Source of the DNA: Actinacidiphila sp. DG2A-62
GTDB taxonomy: Bacteria; Actinomycetota; Actinomycetes; Streptomycetales; Streptomycetaceae
DNA length: 64,000 nt
Direction of reading: 5' to 3'
Assembly: GCF_035825295.1 (NCBI RefSeq)
Contig: NZ_JAYMGI010000002.1
Coordinates: 5,199,501-5,263,500 of the forward strand
Shown: positions 16,143 through 24,290 of the stretch, piece after piece
Numbering within the stretch: the stretch's first letter is position 1
How the letters are laid out: the number at the start of each line of letters is the position of its first letter
Program-made: the position numbers and the translations under genes
Notes under the pieces: generated by a model
Databases searched by the model: none
Seen by the model: only the letters and a program-made list of their open reading frames with translations
Told to the model about the DNA's origin: nothing

Positions 16143-18596
16143 ATGGCGGCAATTCTCTATCGGATCGGACGGTGGTCGTTCCGGCGGCGCCGGCTGGTGA
16201 CGCGGGTGTGGCTCGGTGTGCTGGTGGCGGCCGTGGCGGCGGCGGTCCTCGCGCCGGAGGCGAAGGACCAGGACCTGTCCATGCCGGGCACGCAGTCGCA
16301 GAAGGCGTTCGACCTGCTGGACGCCCGCTTCCCGCACGGCAACGCGCAGGGCGCCGAGGCCCGGATGGTGTTCCGGGCGCCGGACGGACAGCGGATGACG
16401 GCCGCGGCGAACCGGGCGGCCGTGGAGAGCGCGCTCGCCTCGCTGGGCGGGAGCGGTCACGCGGGCGCGGGCGCCGACGAGGGCAAGGGCAAGGGCGCGG
16501 GAGGGGGAGCGGACGCCGACGCGGGCAAGAGCGCGGGAGCGGGCGGCAGCGGTCAGCTCGCGTCGGCCACCGATCCGTACCGGACCGGCGCGGTCAGCCG
16601 GGACGGCGCCGTCGCGTACTCCACGATCACCTACACCGTGGACGCCGTGGACCTGACGGCCGCGACGAAGAGCGCCCTGGAACACGCCGCCGACCGGGCC
16701 AGGGACGCGGGGCTCACCGTGGAGATCGGCGGCTCTGCGCTGGACTCCGAGGAGTCGCCGGGCGGCACCACGGAGCTGGTCGGCGTGGCGGTGGCCGCGG
16801 TGGTGCTCATCCTCGCGCTCGGGTCGCTGGTCGCCGCCGGACTGTCACTGCTGACCGCCTTCCTGGGCGTGGGCATCGCCTTCGGCCTGATCTCCGCGCT
16901 GGCCGTGCCGCTGGGCCTGACCTCCACCGTCGGCATCCTGGCGCTGATGCTGGGGCTCGCGGTCGGCATCGACTACGCGCTCTTCATCACCTCGCGCTTC
17001 CGCGACGAGCGCGCCCGGGGCAGCGACCCGGAGGAGGCGGCGGGGCGCGCCGTGGGGACGGCCGGGTCCGCCGTCGTCTTCGCCGGCGCGACGGTCTTCA
17101 TCGCCCTGGTCGGCCTCGGGGTCGTCGGCATCCCGGAACTCACCAGGATCGGCCTGGGCGGCGCGGGCGCGGTGGGCCTCGCGGTGCTCGTCGCGCTGAC
17201 GCTGGTCCCGGCGCTGTTCGGGGTGTTCGGGCGGCGCGTGCTGCCGCGGCGGCTCCGCAAGGCCGTACGGCCGACGGCTGTTCCGGCGGCTGCTCCAGGA
17301 GCCGGTCCGGCTGTTCCGGGGGCTGTTCCAGGAGCCGGTCCGGCTGGTCCGGCCGGGCCGGGCCGGGGGCGTCCGGGGCTGGCGGCCCGCTGGGCGCGGT
17401 TCGTGCTGCGCCGGCCGGTGGCCGTGCTGCTGGTCGCGGTGCTGGGCCTGGGCGCCGTCGCCGTACCGGCGCTGAGCCTCGAACTCGGGCTGCCCGGCGA
17501 CGAGTCCAAGTCGGTGGACACCACGCAGCGGCGGGCCTACGACCTGCTGTCGGAGGGCTTCGGGCCCGGCTTCAACGGTCCGCTGACGGTGGTCGTCGAC
17601 GCGTCGGCTTCCGGGAACGGCAGCGGAGGCGACGGTGGCTCCGCGCGGGGGGACGGGTCCGCGCCGGGGCACGCCGACGTCCGGGTCGCCGCCGACCTGA
17701 CGGCCAGGACCGTACGGGCCCTGCACGGCGTCGCGTCGGTCGGCGAGCCGGTGCTCGACGACGCGAAGGACACGGCCGTCTTCACCGCCGTCCCGACCAC
17801 CGCGCCGAACAGCGAGGCGACCAAGGACTTGGTGCACGCCATCCGGCACGCGGCCTCCGGCGTCGAGGCGGACACCGGCGCGGGCGTCCTGGTGACCGGC
17901 ACCACCGCGATGAACATCGACATCTCCGACGCCATGGCCGACGCGCTCCTGCCGTACCTGAGCGTGGTGATCGGCCTGGCGGTGCTGCTGCTCGCGGTGG
18001 TCTTCCGGTCGGTCCTGGTCCCGGTCAAGGCCGCCCTCGGCTTCCTGCTGTCGGTGGGCGCGGCCTTCGGGGTCCTCGTCGCGGTCTTCCAGTGGGGCTG
18101 GGGAGCGGACCTGCTGGGCGTCGAGCAGACCGGTCCGGTCATGTCGCTGATGCCGATCCTCATCATCGGCATCGTGTTCGGGCTCGCCATGGACTACGAG
18201 GTCTTCCTGCTCACCCGGATGCGGGAGGCGTACGTCCACGGCGCGTCCCCGGCCGAGGCGGTCGTCCAGGGCTTCCGGCACAGCGGGCGTGTGGTGGCCG
18301 CGGCGGCGATCATCATGATCAGCGTGTTCACCGGGTTCGTCGGGATGGACATGCCGACGATCCAGACGATGGGCGTCGGCCTGGCCTCGGCGGTGCTCTT
18401 CGACGCGTTCGTGGTGCGGATGGCGATCGTGCCGGCGGTCCTGGCGTTGCTCGGCCGCCGGGCCTGGTGGCTGCCCCGTATCCTCGACCGCATGCTGCCG
18501 AACGTGGACATCGAGGGCGAGGCGCTGAGCAGGCGCGGCCCGGGTGCCGCCACGGGTGCGGCCGTTCCCGTTCCGCCGGCGCTGAACTGGCCATGA
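16143..18596 (+). CDS. MMPL/RND family transporter
   Basis: 817 residues. Two halves, each with an N-terminal membrane helix, an outer domain and a bundle of about five further helices, as in MmpL lipid and small-molecule exporters. The proton-relay signatures GIDYALFITSRFRDE (about 278-292) and GLAMDYEVFLLTRMRE (about 680-695) are present. The first outer domain contains a Gly/Ala/Lys low-complexity insert. The ATG at 16143 follows GGAG at 16129-16132. Its stop overlaps the kinase start (ATGA), so transporter and two-component system form one operon; the system may sense the exported compound or envelope stress. Confidence 0.9.
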   Translation: MAAILYRIGRWSFRRRRLVTRVWLGVLVAAVAAAVLAPEAKDQDLSMPGTQSQKAFDLLDARFPHGNAQGAEARMVFRAPDGQRMTAAANRAAVESALASLGGSGHAGAGADEGKGKGAGGGADADAGKSAGAGGSGQLASATDPYRTGAVSRDGAVAYSTITYTVDAVDLTAATKSALEHAADRARDAGLTVEIGGSALDSEESPGGTTELVGVAVAAVVLILALGSLVAAGLSLLTAFLGVGIAFGLISALAVPLGLTSTVGILALMLGLAVGIDYALFITSRFRDERARGSDPEEAAGRAVGTAGSAVVFAGATVFIALVGLGVVGIPELTRIGLGGAGAVGLAVLVALTLVPALFGVFGRRVLPRRLRKAVRPTAVPAAAPGAGPAVPGAVPGAGPAGPAGPGRGRPGLAARWARFVLRRPVAVLLVAVLGLGAVAVPALSLELGLPGDESKSVDTTQRRAYDLLSEGFGPGFNGPLTVVVDASASGNGSGGDGGSARGDGSAPGHADVRVAADLTARTVRALHGVASVGEPVLDDAKDTAVFTAVPTTAPNSEATKDLVHAIRHAASGVEADTGAGVLVTGTTAMNIDISDAMADALLPYLSVVIGLAVLLLAVVFRSVLVPVKAALGFLLSVGAAFGVLVAVFQWGWGADLLGVEQTGPVMSLMPILIIGIVFGLAMDYEVFLLTRMREAYVHGASPAEAVVQGFRHSGRVVAAAAIIMISVFTGFVGMDMPTIQTMGVGLASAVLFDAFVVRMAIVPAVLALLGRRAWWLPRILDRMLPNVDIEGEALSRRGPGAATGAAVPVPPALNWP

Positions 18597-20103
18597 CGGA
18601 CGCGCGCGGCGGGGACCCGCGGCCGCGCGGCGCGTGGTGGCGGGAAGCGGCGGTCACGGCAGCGGCGTTCGCCCTGTGCCTGCTCGGCGGCATGCTGCAC
18701 AGCGACGGCCGCGGGCTGTCGGCGCCGCCCCTCGCCGCGTACGGCGTCGCCGTGGTGTCCTGTGCCGTGCTGCCGGTGCGGCACCGGGCGCCGCTGGCCG
18801 CGATGGCGGCCACGACCGCGGTCGGCGTGCTGGTCACGCCGCTCGGCCTGCTGCTGAGCCCGCTCATCGTGGCGCCCGCCGTGGTCACCGCGTACTCGCT
18901 CACCGCGCGCACGCGGCGGCACGCGGCCAGCGCGGTGGCGCTGACCTCGGTGGCGCTGCTGGTCGCCGCCACCCCGCTGCTCGGCGCCCTGTCGTGGAAG
19001 GACGCGAGCAGGGTGGCGGCGGTGGCGGCGTTCCCGCTGCTCGCCGGGGTGCTCGGGCACTCGGTGCAGACCCGGCGGGCGTACCTCGCGGCCGTGGAGG
19101 AGCGGGCCCGGCGGGCCGAGGAGACCCGGGAGCGCGAGGCGCGGCGGCGGGTGGCCGAGGAGCGGGTGCGCATCGCCCGCGAGCTGCACGACCTCGTCGC
19201 GCACCAGATCACCCTGGCCAACGCGCAGGCCACGGTCGCGGCCCATCTGTTCGACGTCCGACCCGAGCAGACCCGCCAGAGCCTGGACGAGCTGGTCCGT
19301 ACGACCCGCGACGCGCTCGACGAACTGCGGGCGACGGTGGGCCTGTTGCGCCAGCCCGACGAGGAGGCCGGGGCTGCGGCGGGGCCGGGGTCCGCGCCGG
19401 GCCGGCGTCCGGGTGGGCCTCCGGGTCGGGGCCGGCGTCCGCGCCCGGGTCCGCGCAGGGCGCCGCGCCCTCGGAACCGGCGCCGGGGCTGTCCCGGCTG
19501 CCCACGCTCCTGGAGTCCTTCCGCCGCGCGGGCCTCCGGGTGGAGCGGGCCGAGCAGGGCACGCCCAGGCCGCTGCCGCCGGGGGTGGACCTCACCGCGT
19601 ACCGCATCGTCCAGGAGGCGCTGACCAACGTGACCAAGCACGCGGGGACGCCCGAGGCGAGGGTGCGCCTCGCGTGGGACCGCGGGCGCCTGACGCTCAC
19701 CGTCGCGGACGACGGACCGGGCGGCCGTACGGGAGCGGATGTGGGTACGGGACCGGGTGCGTCGGCGGCCGGCGACCGCACGGGAACGGGTGCTCGTACG
19801 GGACCCGGCGCCCGTACGGGACCGGGCGGCTCCGCGAGGACGGCTCCCGGCGCCGCGCGGGACCGCGCGTCCGGTTACGGTCTGATCGGGATGCGCGAAC
19901 GCGCCACCGCGGTCGGGGGCCGCCTGACCGCGGGCCCGCGCCCGGAGGGCGGCTTCCTCGTCACCGCGGACCTGCCCTTCCGGCAGCGCGGCGACGCACA
20001 GGACGCGGCGGACGCGGACGCGGCGGACGCGGACGCGGCGGACGTGCCGGACGGCTGGGACGCCGCCGGCGGCGGCGACGGAGAGGACGGTGATGCGCGG
20101 TGA
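18593..20103 (+). CDS. Sensor histidine kinase, NarL/DesK type, with a frameshift
   Basis: The ATG at 18593 overlaps the MMPL stop. The first frame encodes several membrane helices, a basic coiled-coil stretch and the dimerisation box RIARELHDLVAHQ, with phospho-accepting His at residue 199. Near 19400, in a GC-rich linker, the coding frame shifts. The continuation carries ESFRRAGLRVE, YRIVQEALTNVTKHA (N box), DDGPGG and GYGLIGMRERA (G boxes) to the stop at 20103. One base must be added to restore a continuous protein of about 500 residues. The linker repeats Thr/Gly and the tail repeats DAADA. Either a sequencing indel or a recent inactivation is possible; the response regulator overlaps its stop and is intact. 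Confidence 0.8.
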
Positions 20104-20786
20104 CGCTCCGGGTGCTGCTCGCCGACGACCAGGCGCTGCTGCGCGGCGCCTTCCGGATGCTCCTGGACTCGGCCGAGGACATCACCGTGGTCGGCGAGGC
20201 GGGCGACGGCCGGGAGGCGGTGCGGCTCACCCGGGAACTGCGCCCGGACGTGGTGGTGATGGACATCCGCATGCCCGAGGTGGACGGCCTCGCCGCCACG
20301 GCGGAGATCTGCGCGGACCCGGAGCTGCGCGGCAGCCGCATCCTGATCCTCACCACGTACGAGACCGACGAGCACGTCGCCCAGGCGCTGCGCGCGGGGG
20401 CCGGCGGCTTCATCGGCAAGGGCATCGGCGCGGACGAACTGCTGGACGCCGTACGCACGATCGCCGCGGGCGACACGCTGCTGTCGCCGGCCGCGACCCG
20501 CTCGCTGGTCGCCCGCTTCCTGGCCACGCCGGACGACGCCCGGCCGCAGCACCCCGAGCGCCTGGCCGCGCTCACCCCGCGCGAACGCGAGATGGTGGCC
20601 CTGGTGGCGACCGGCCTGTCCAACCAGGAGATCGCCGAGCGGATGTACCTCAGCCCCTTCACCGTCCGCGCCCACGTGCAGCGCGCGATGACCAAGCTCG
20701 ACGCCCGCGACCGCGCCCAGCTCGTCGTGATCGCCTACCGCACCGGCCTGGCGACCCCGGGCCCGGACGCAGACCGCCCCAGGTAG
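20100..20786 (+). CDS. NarL/FixJ-type response regulator
   Basis: 228 residues, GTG start overlapping the kinase stop (GTGA). Receiver domain: acidic pocket ADDQ near the start, phospho-acceptor Asp55 in VVVMDIRMP, Thr in LTTYE and Lys in IGKGIG. The C-terminal LuxR-type helix-turn-helix reads LTPREREMVALVATGLSNQE then TVRAHVQRAMTKL. It probably controls this operon or export genes in reply to the membrane kinase. The near-palindromes before the MMPL gene are candidate binding sites, which is inference. Confidence 0.92.
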   Translation: MTLRVLLADDQALLRGAFRMLLDSAEDITVVGEAGDGREAVRLTRELRPDVVVMDIRMPEVDGLAATAEICADPELRGSRILILTTYETDEHVAQALRAGAGGFIGKGIGADELLDAVRTIAAGDTLLSPAATRSLVARFLATPDDARPQHPERLAALTPREREMVALVATGLSNQEIAERMYLSPFTVRAHVQRAMTKLDARDRAQLVVIAYRTGLATPGPDADRPR

Positions 20787-20816
20787 GCCCTGGCGCACCA
20801 GCCCGCGTCCGGGTGG

Positions 20817-21986
20817 TCAGACGATGCGGTGCTCCCATCGCAGGTCCGGGTTTCCGCCGATCTCGTAGGTGTGGCAGCGGTCGGTGATCCGCACGCCTAC
20901 AGCGGTGATGTCCGGCTGTCCGGTGTCCTGCCAGGCGGAGAGCGCTCGTTCGACCGCGTCCCACAAGGCGACAGGGCCGCCCTGGCGGACGGCCCATTCC
21001 CCCTCGACGCCCTCGATCGCGGCGAACGACTCCCGTTCGGCATCGAACAGGTACACCGCCTGCTCACCGCTTTCGGACACCGCGTTGACCAGTTGGGCGC
21101 CGGGGGCGGCGAGTTGCGCAAGGAAGGCGGGCACCCACTCGTCCAGCAGCCGCGGCGGGATCTTTGTGCGCCGTTCGGTGTCCGCGTAGGCGGCGCGGGC
21201 CGAGAGGTCGCCGGTCGGCGGCATGGCGGCTTGGGACCGGGCGGGCATGAAGGAGGACCGGCCGATGATCCTGCCCTCCGCCGTGCCGTCGTCCCGGACT
21301 GTCACCCGGGCCAGCCCGGTTCCGTAGGACCAGGAGCCGACCGTGGCGAGGATCGTCCCGCCCGGCCTGGTCTGCCGCACCCAGGAGTAGGGGATGCGGC
21401 GGACCGCGCAGGTGGCGATCACCTTGTCGTACGGGGCCCGGCGGGGGTGGCCGAGCAGACCGTCCCCGGTGACCGTCCAGGTCGAGAAGCCGCACGCCTC
21501 CAGCGCGGCGTCCGCCCGGGCGGCCACCTCGGGGTCCACCTCGACGCTGGTGACGCCGTCCTCGCCGAGGCGGTGGCACAGCAACGCGGTCGAGTAACCC
21601 GTTCCGGTGCCGATTTCGAGCACGGACTGGCCGTCCTCCACTTCCAGCGCCTCGATCATGCCGACCACCGTGGCCGGGAGCGTGGAGGAGGAGGTGGGAA
21701 AGCCGCTGACGGGTTCGGTGACCTGGCCGGCGGTCACGTGGCCGTCGAGCTGGGTGACCAGAGACTGGTCGCTGTAGGCGATCTGCACCCATTCCGCCGG
21801 GGTGGCGCTGAGCGCGGTGACCGGCCGCCACCGGGCGTCGTCCGTGGGCAGGAACACGCCTGGCCGCAGGAAGAGTTCGCGTGGGACGGCCTCGACGGCA
21901 GTCCGCCACGCGGGACTGATCAAGTTGCCGCCTCGCGCCAGGCGCTCGGCGAGCGAGCGGCGCTCGGCTGTGGTGTCCGGGATCAT
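20817..21986 (-). CDS. tgmC: PIMT-like methyltransferase of a graspetide (ATP-grasp RiPP) operon
   Basis: 389 residues. The middle is a protein-L-isoaspartate methyltransferase-like fold: SVLEIGTGTGYSTALL (SAM motif) and VTSVEVDPEVAARA, with upstream segments YSDQSLVTQLDG and SSSTLPATVVGMIEAL typical of this family. A C-terminal extension of about 150 residues is not in ordinary PIMT. In ATP-grasp peptide systems such enzymes methylate Asp side chains of the precursor, often leading to aspartimide. The ATG at 21986 overlaps the ligase stop (ATGA) and has GGAG upstream. The gene is convergent with the response regulator, 30 bases away. The name follows the tgmABC family nomenclature. Confidence 0.85.
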   Translation of the reverse strand: MIPDTTAERRSLAERLARGGNLISPAWRTAVEAVPRELFLRPGVFLPTDDARWRPVTALSATPAEWVQIAYSDQSLVTQLDGHVTAGQVTEPVSGFPTSSSTLPATVVGMIEALEVEDGQSVLEIGTGTGYSTALLCHRLGEDGVTSVEVDPEVAARADAALEACGFSTWTVTGDGLLGHPRRAPYDKVIATCAVRRIPYSWVRQTRPGGTILATVGSWSYGTGLARVTVRDDGTAEGRIIGRSSFMPARSQAAMPPTGDLSARAAYADTERRTKIPPRLLDEWVPAFLAQLAAPGAQLVNAVSESGEQAVYLFDAERESFAAIEGVEGEWAVRQGGPVALWDAVERALSAWQDTGQPDITAVGVRITDRCHTYEIGGNPDLRWEHRIV

Positions 21987-22945
21987 GACGCTCCTTGCGT
22001 GAGCAGATCGACAAAGGCGCTGGTCAGGTCGAGCTCTGTCTCGTCCTCCAGCCAACCCCACTGGCCGTTCGGATTCAGTTCAAGCCAGTGGATGTCGCCC
22101 GCCCGGTCGATGGCGAGGTCGAAGCTGCCGGAGGCGAGGCGGAAGTGTTCCAGGCAGGCGATCAGAGCCGTGGCCAGCCGGTCGGGGAGATCGATCACGC
22201 TGTACGTGAGCGCGTCGTAGTCCCTGCGCCAGTCCAGCAGGTCGGAGTCGATCCGCACTGCGAACACCCGGGTGCCCACGACCACCACGCGCAGGTCGGC
22301 GACCTTGTCCACGCGAGCCTGGAACAGATGCGGGACCACCGAGATCGACTCGTCCAACTCATCGACGGTGACCGGCTCGGTCCACGTGGTCAGCCCGACC
22401 TCGCCCTGCCGGTAAGGGGTCCAGCGCAGCGCCTTGTAGACCACCTCGCGGTGCGCGCCCATGAACTCCCGGGCCTGTTCAAGGTCATTGGTCACCACGG
22501 TGGGCGGCACGGTCAGTCCCAGGTGCTGGGCGACTGCGAGTTGCAACGGCTTGTGCTCGGCCTCGGCGTTGCGCAACGGGTGGTTGACGTAGCGGCAGTT
22601 CGGCAGCGCGTAGAGCACGCCTCCGAGGCCGTGTCGCACTTGAGCCGTGGCGAAGCGTGCGTCGTCCGCTTCCAAGCGGTTGAAATCCGGCCAGGTGGGC
22701 CGTCGCCAGTACAGCGCGCGGACGCTGGTGAGATCGGCAGTCCTCGACGGGGTGCGCACCTGCCCGTCCATGGGATCCGGGCAGGTGCCGAACCGGGCCG
22801 AGACCGCCAGATCCGCGCCGATGTCCGCGGGGTTGAACCTGACCACGGGAACACCGCGGCGGTTGAGTTCGGTGATGACCAGATCGGCGGTCTGGTCATC
22901 CGCCTCGGTGGCCACCACCACTGGCCCGGTTCTGGTCATCGTCAT
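21983..22945 (-). CDS. tgmB: ATP-grasp ribosomal peptide maturase (graspetide ligase)
   Basis: 320 residues, close to MvdD/TgmB-type ligases. It should join Ser/Thr/Lys side chains to Asp/Glu side chains of the precursor using ATP, forming omega-ester or amide rings. Landmarks: NRRGVPVVRFNPADI at the N-terminus, a LYWRRPT stretch, VYKALRW (ATP-binding Lys), a DLRVVVVGTRVFAVRID strand and metal-binding LELNPNGQWGWLE near the end. The ATG at 22945 shares one base with the precursor stop (TGATG), a tight coupling that matches enzyme to substrate. An alternative ATG lies two codons downstream. Confidence 0.92.
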   Translation of the reverse strand: MTMTRTGPVVVATEADDQTADLVITELNRRGVPVVRFNPADIGADLAVSARFGTCPDPMDGQVRTPSRTADLTSVRALYWRRPTWPDFNRLEADDARFATAQVRHGLGGVLYALPNCRYVNHPLRNAEAEHKPLQLAVAQHLGLTVPPTVVTNDLEQAREFMGAHREVVYKALRWTPYRQGEVGLTTWTEPVTVDELDESISVVPHLFQARVDKVADLRVVVVGTRVFAVRIDSDLLDWRRDYDALTYSVIDLPDRLATALIACLEHFRLASGSFDLAIDRAGDIHWLELNPNGQWGWLEDETELDLTSAFVDLLTQGAS

Positions 22946-23193
22946 CAGTCCTGGTTGCTGTCCTGGTCGTGGTCGGTGTCGTTGCGACTGTCGAGGTTGG
23001 TGGACTGCGGACTGGTCTCGGTGCCCTTGCTCGTGCCGTGCTTGCCCATCTCCACCACCAGACCCTCGGCGTCGCGGAACACCGCGGTCTGGGTGGTGGG
23101 GTCGATGACGACGGAGCTGAACGGCTGGACGCACGCGCTCGGGTACGGCCGCATCCGGCCGACACCCCAGGGACGAACGGTGGTCTGCTGCAT
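22945..23193 (-). CDS. tgmA: Graspetide precursor peptide
   Basis: 82 residues. The ATG at 23193 has AAAGGA on the minus strand before it. The leader half contains RPWGVGRMRPYP, PFSSVVIDPTTQTAVFRD and EGLVVEMGKHGTSKGTET. The C-terminal 30 residues are almost only Ser/Thr/Asp/Glu/Asn/Gln, ending DTDHDQDSNQD: hydroxyl donors and carboxyl acceptors suited to side-chain ester rings. This matches the layout of putative ATP-grasp target peptides. One Cys lies in the leader and none in the core. No dedicated protease or exporter is adjacent, so maturation must use enzymes encoded elsewhere. Confidence 0.9.
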   Translation of the reverse strand: MQQTTVRPWGVGRMRPYPSACVQPFSSVVIDPTTQTAVFRDAEGLVVEMGKHGTSKGTETSPQSTNLDSRNDTDHDQDSNQD

Positions 23194-23260
23194 CGGATTC
23201 CTTTCATAGCAGTTGTTTCGCGCACCCTGCGGAGGCGGGGGCACGACGGCGAATGTTCGG

Positions 23261-23665
23261 TTAGGCGGGCTGGGTGGTGGGGTGCCAGGGGTCGGTGAGT
23301 TCGTAGCAGTGGCCGCCGGGGTGGTCGGCGTACTGGCAGCAGGTTTCGTCGAGGGGTTCGGGGGCGCGGGTGCGGCAGTCCGGAAGAACCGTGAGGGCGA
23401 GGGGGTCGTGGGGGTGGGTCCAGCGGACCCAGAGGGAGCCGGTGTCGGCGCCGGGCAGGTGCATGGCGTAGGCGTGGTGGTCGCCGGTGGTGTGGGCCTG
23501 GAGGGTGCAGCGCAGGTCGCGTTCGACGCGTGCGGTTTCGGTGTCGCCGGTGGCGCTGGCGGGGGTGTGGGCGTGGGCGACGGGGACGAGGTGGTCGGGG
23601 AGGGTGCGTCGGGCGCCGCAGACGGGGAGGAGCGCGGGGGTGTGCGTGGTGGAGTGGGTGGTCAT
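23261..23665 (-). CDS. Unknown 134-residue protein near the RiPP operon
   Basis: The ATG at 23665 begins MTTHSTTHTPALLPVCGARR. Rich in His, Thr, Pro and Cys, with an ETCCQYADHPGGHCYEL stretch near the C-terminus that could bind metal or form disulfides. There is no signal peptide or membrane span. Codon use (high third-position GC) supports coding. It lies 67 bases upstream of the precursor gene on the same strand and 53 bases downstream of the ATPase gene, so it may share a transcript with either. Not recognised as a named family. Confidence 0.6.
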   Translation of the reverse strand: MTTHSTTHTPALLPVCGARRTLPDHLVPVAHAHTPASATGDTETARVERDLRCTLQAHTTGDHHAYAMHLPGADTGSLWVRWTHPHDPLALTVLPDCRTRAPEPLDETCCQYADHPGGHCYELTDPWHPTTQPA

Positions 23666-23718
23666 GGGTAACTTTCTGCGCGGATGATTGGTGCCGGTTT
23701 GGGGTGTGGTGTTGTGGT

Positions 23719-24150
23719 TCAGTCGGGCTCGGGGCCGATGAGGGCCCATACGGTCTTGCCGTCGCCGGTGGTCGTGGGGGTTACGCCCCATCGGCCGTGG
23801 GTGAGCGCGTCCACGAGGGCGAGTCCTCGGCCGTTTTCGTCGTCGGTCGCGGCCTGCTTGAGCCGGGGCCGGGCCGAGCTGGTGTCGTGGACCTCGACGC
23901 GCATTCCGTCGGCGGTCGGCGTGAACCGGGTCGCGATCGCGTGTTCGTGGGTTCGTCGGCCGTGTCGGAGTGCGTTGGTCATCAGCTCGGAGAGCACGAG
24001 TGCGGCGGTGTCGGCGAGGTGCGCCATTCCCGATTCGGCGCACACGTCGGCGAGTTGGCGTCGCGCGTGACCCACGGAGCGTGGCGAGTACGGCCATTGC
24101 CGTTGTCGGGTCGCCGCCTCGTCCGTGCGCACGGTCGGTGTTGCGTTCAT
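23719..24150 (-). CDS. RsbW-like ATP-binding regulatory protein (HATPase_c)
   Basis: 143 residues from the ATG at 24150 (GAAGGAC upstream). GHKL ATPase fold: helix ending LVLSELMTNALRHGR (N box), VHDTSS (degenerate D-x-G box) and NGRGLALVDALTHGRWGV (G box). Streptomycetes have many such anti-sigma-factor-kinase-like proteins; they bind sigma factors or anti-anti-sigma partners and may phosphorylate them. None of those partners is adjacent. It lies divergently from the HTH/TPR-type regulator with 140 bases between, a pairing often seen beside streptomycete accessory genes. Confidence 0.82.
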   Translation of the reverse strand: MNATPTVRTDEAATRQRQWPYSPRSVGHARRQLADVCAESGMAHLADTAALVLSELMTNALRHGRRTHEHAIATRFTPTADGMRVEVHDTSSARPRLKQAATDDENGRGLALVDALTHGRWGVTPTTTGDGKTVWALIGPEPD

Positions 24151-24290
24151 TGCACGCGTCCTTCGCTCATCGCCGCCGGCCGAACAGGCGGTTGGCTTGC
24201 TCTCGATAAGTGAACCGGCGGTCACGCGCCGTGGGTAGCGTGGTGGGTAGGCAGAGCGGTATACGCGGTTTAACCCCGGCTGGAGGGGTC

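Noticed and set aside
16172..19624. A 1150-codon protein spanning the MMPL and kinase region
   Set aside because: It is a chance joining of an off-frame reading of the MMPL gene with the true N-terminus of the kinase.
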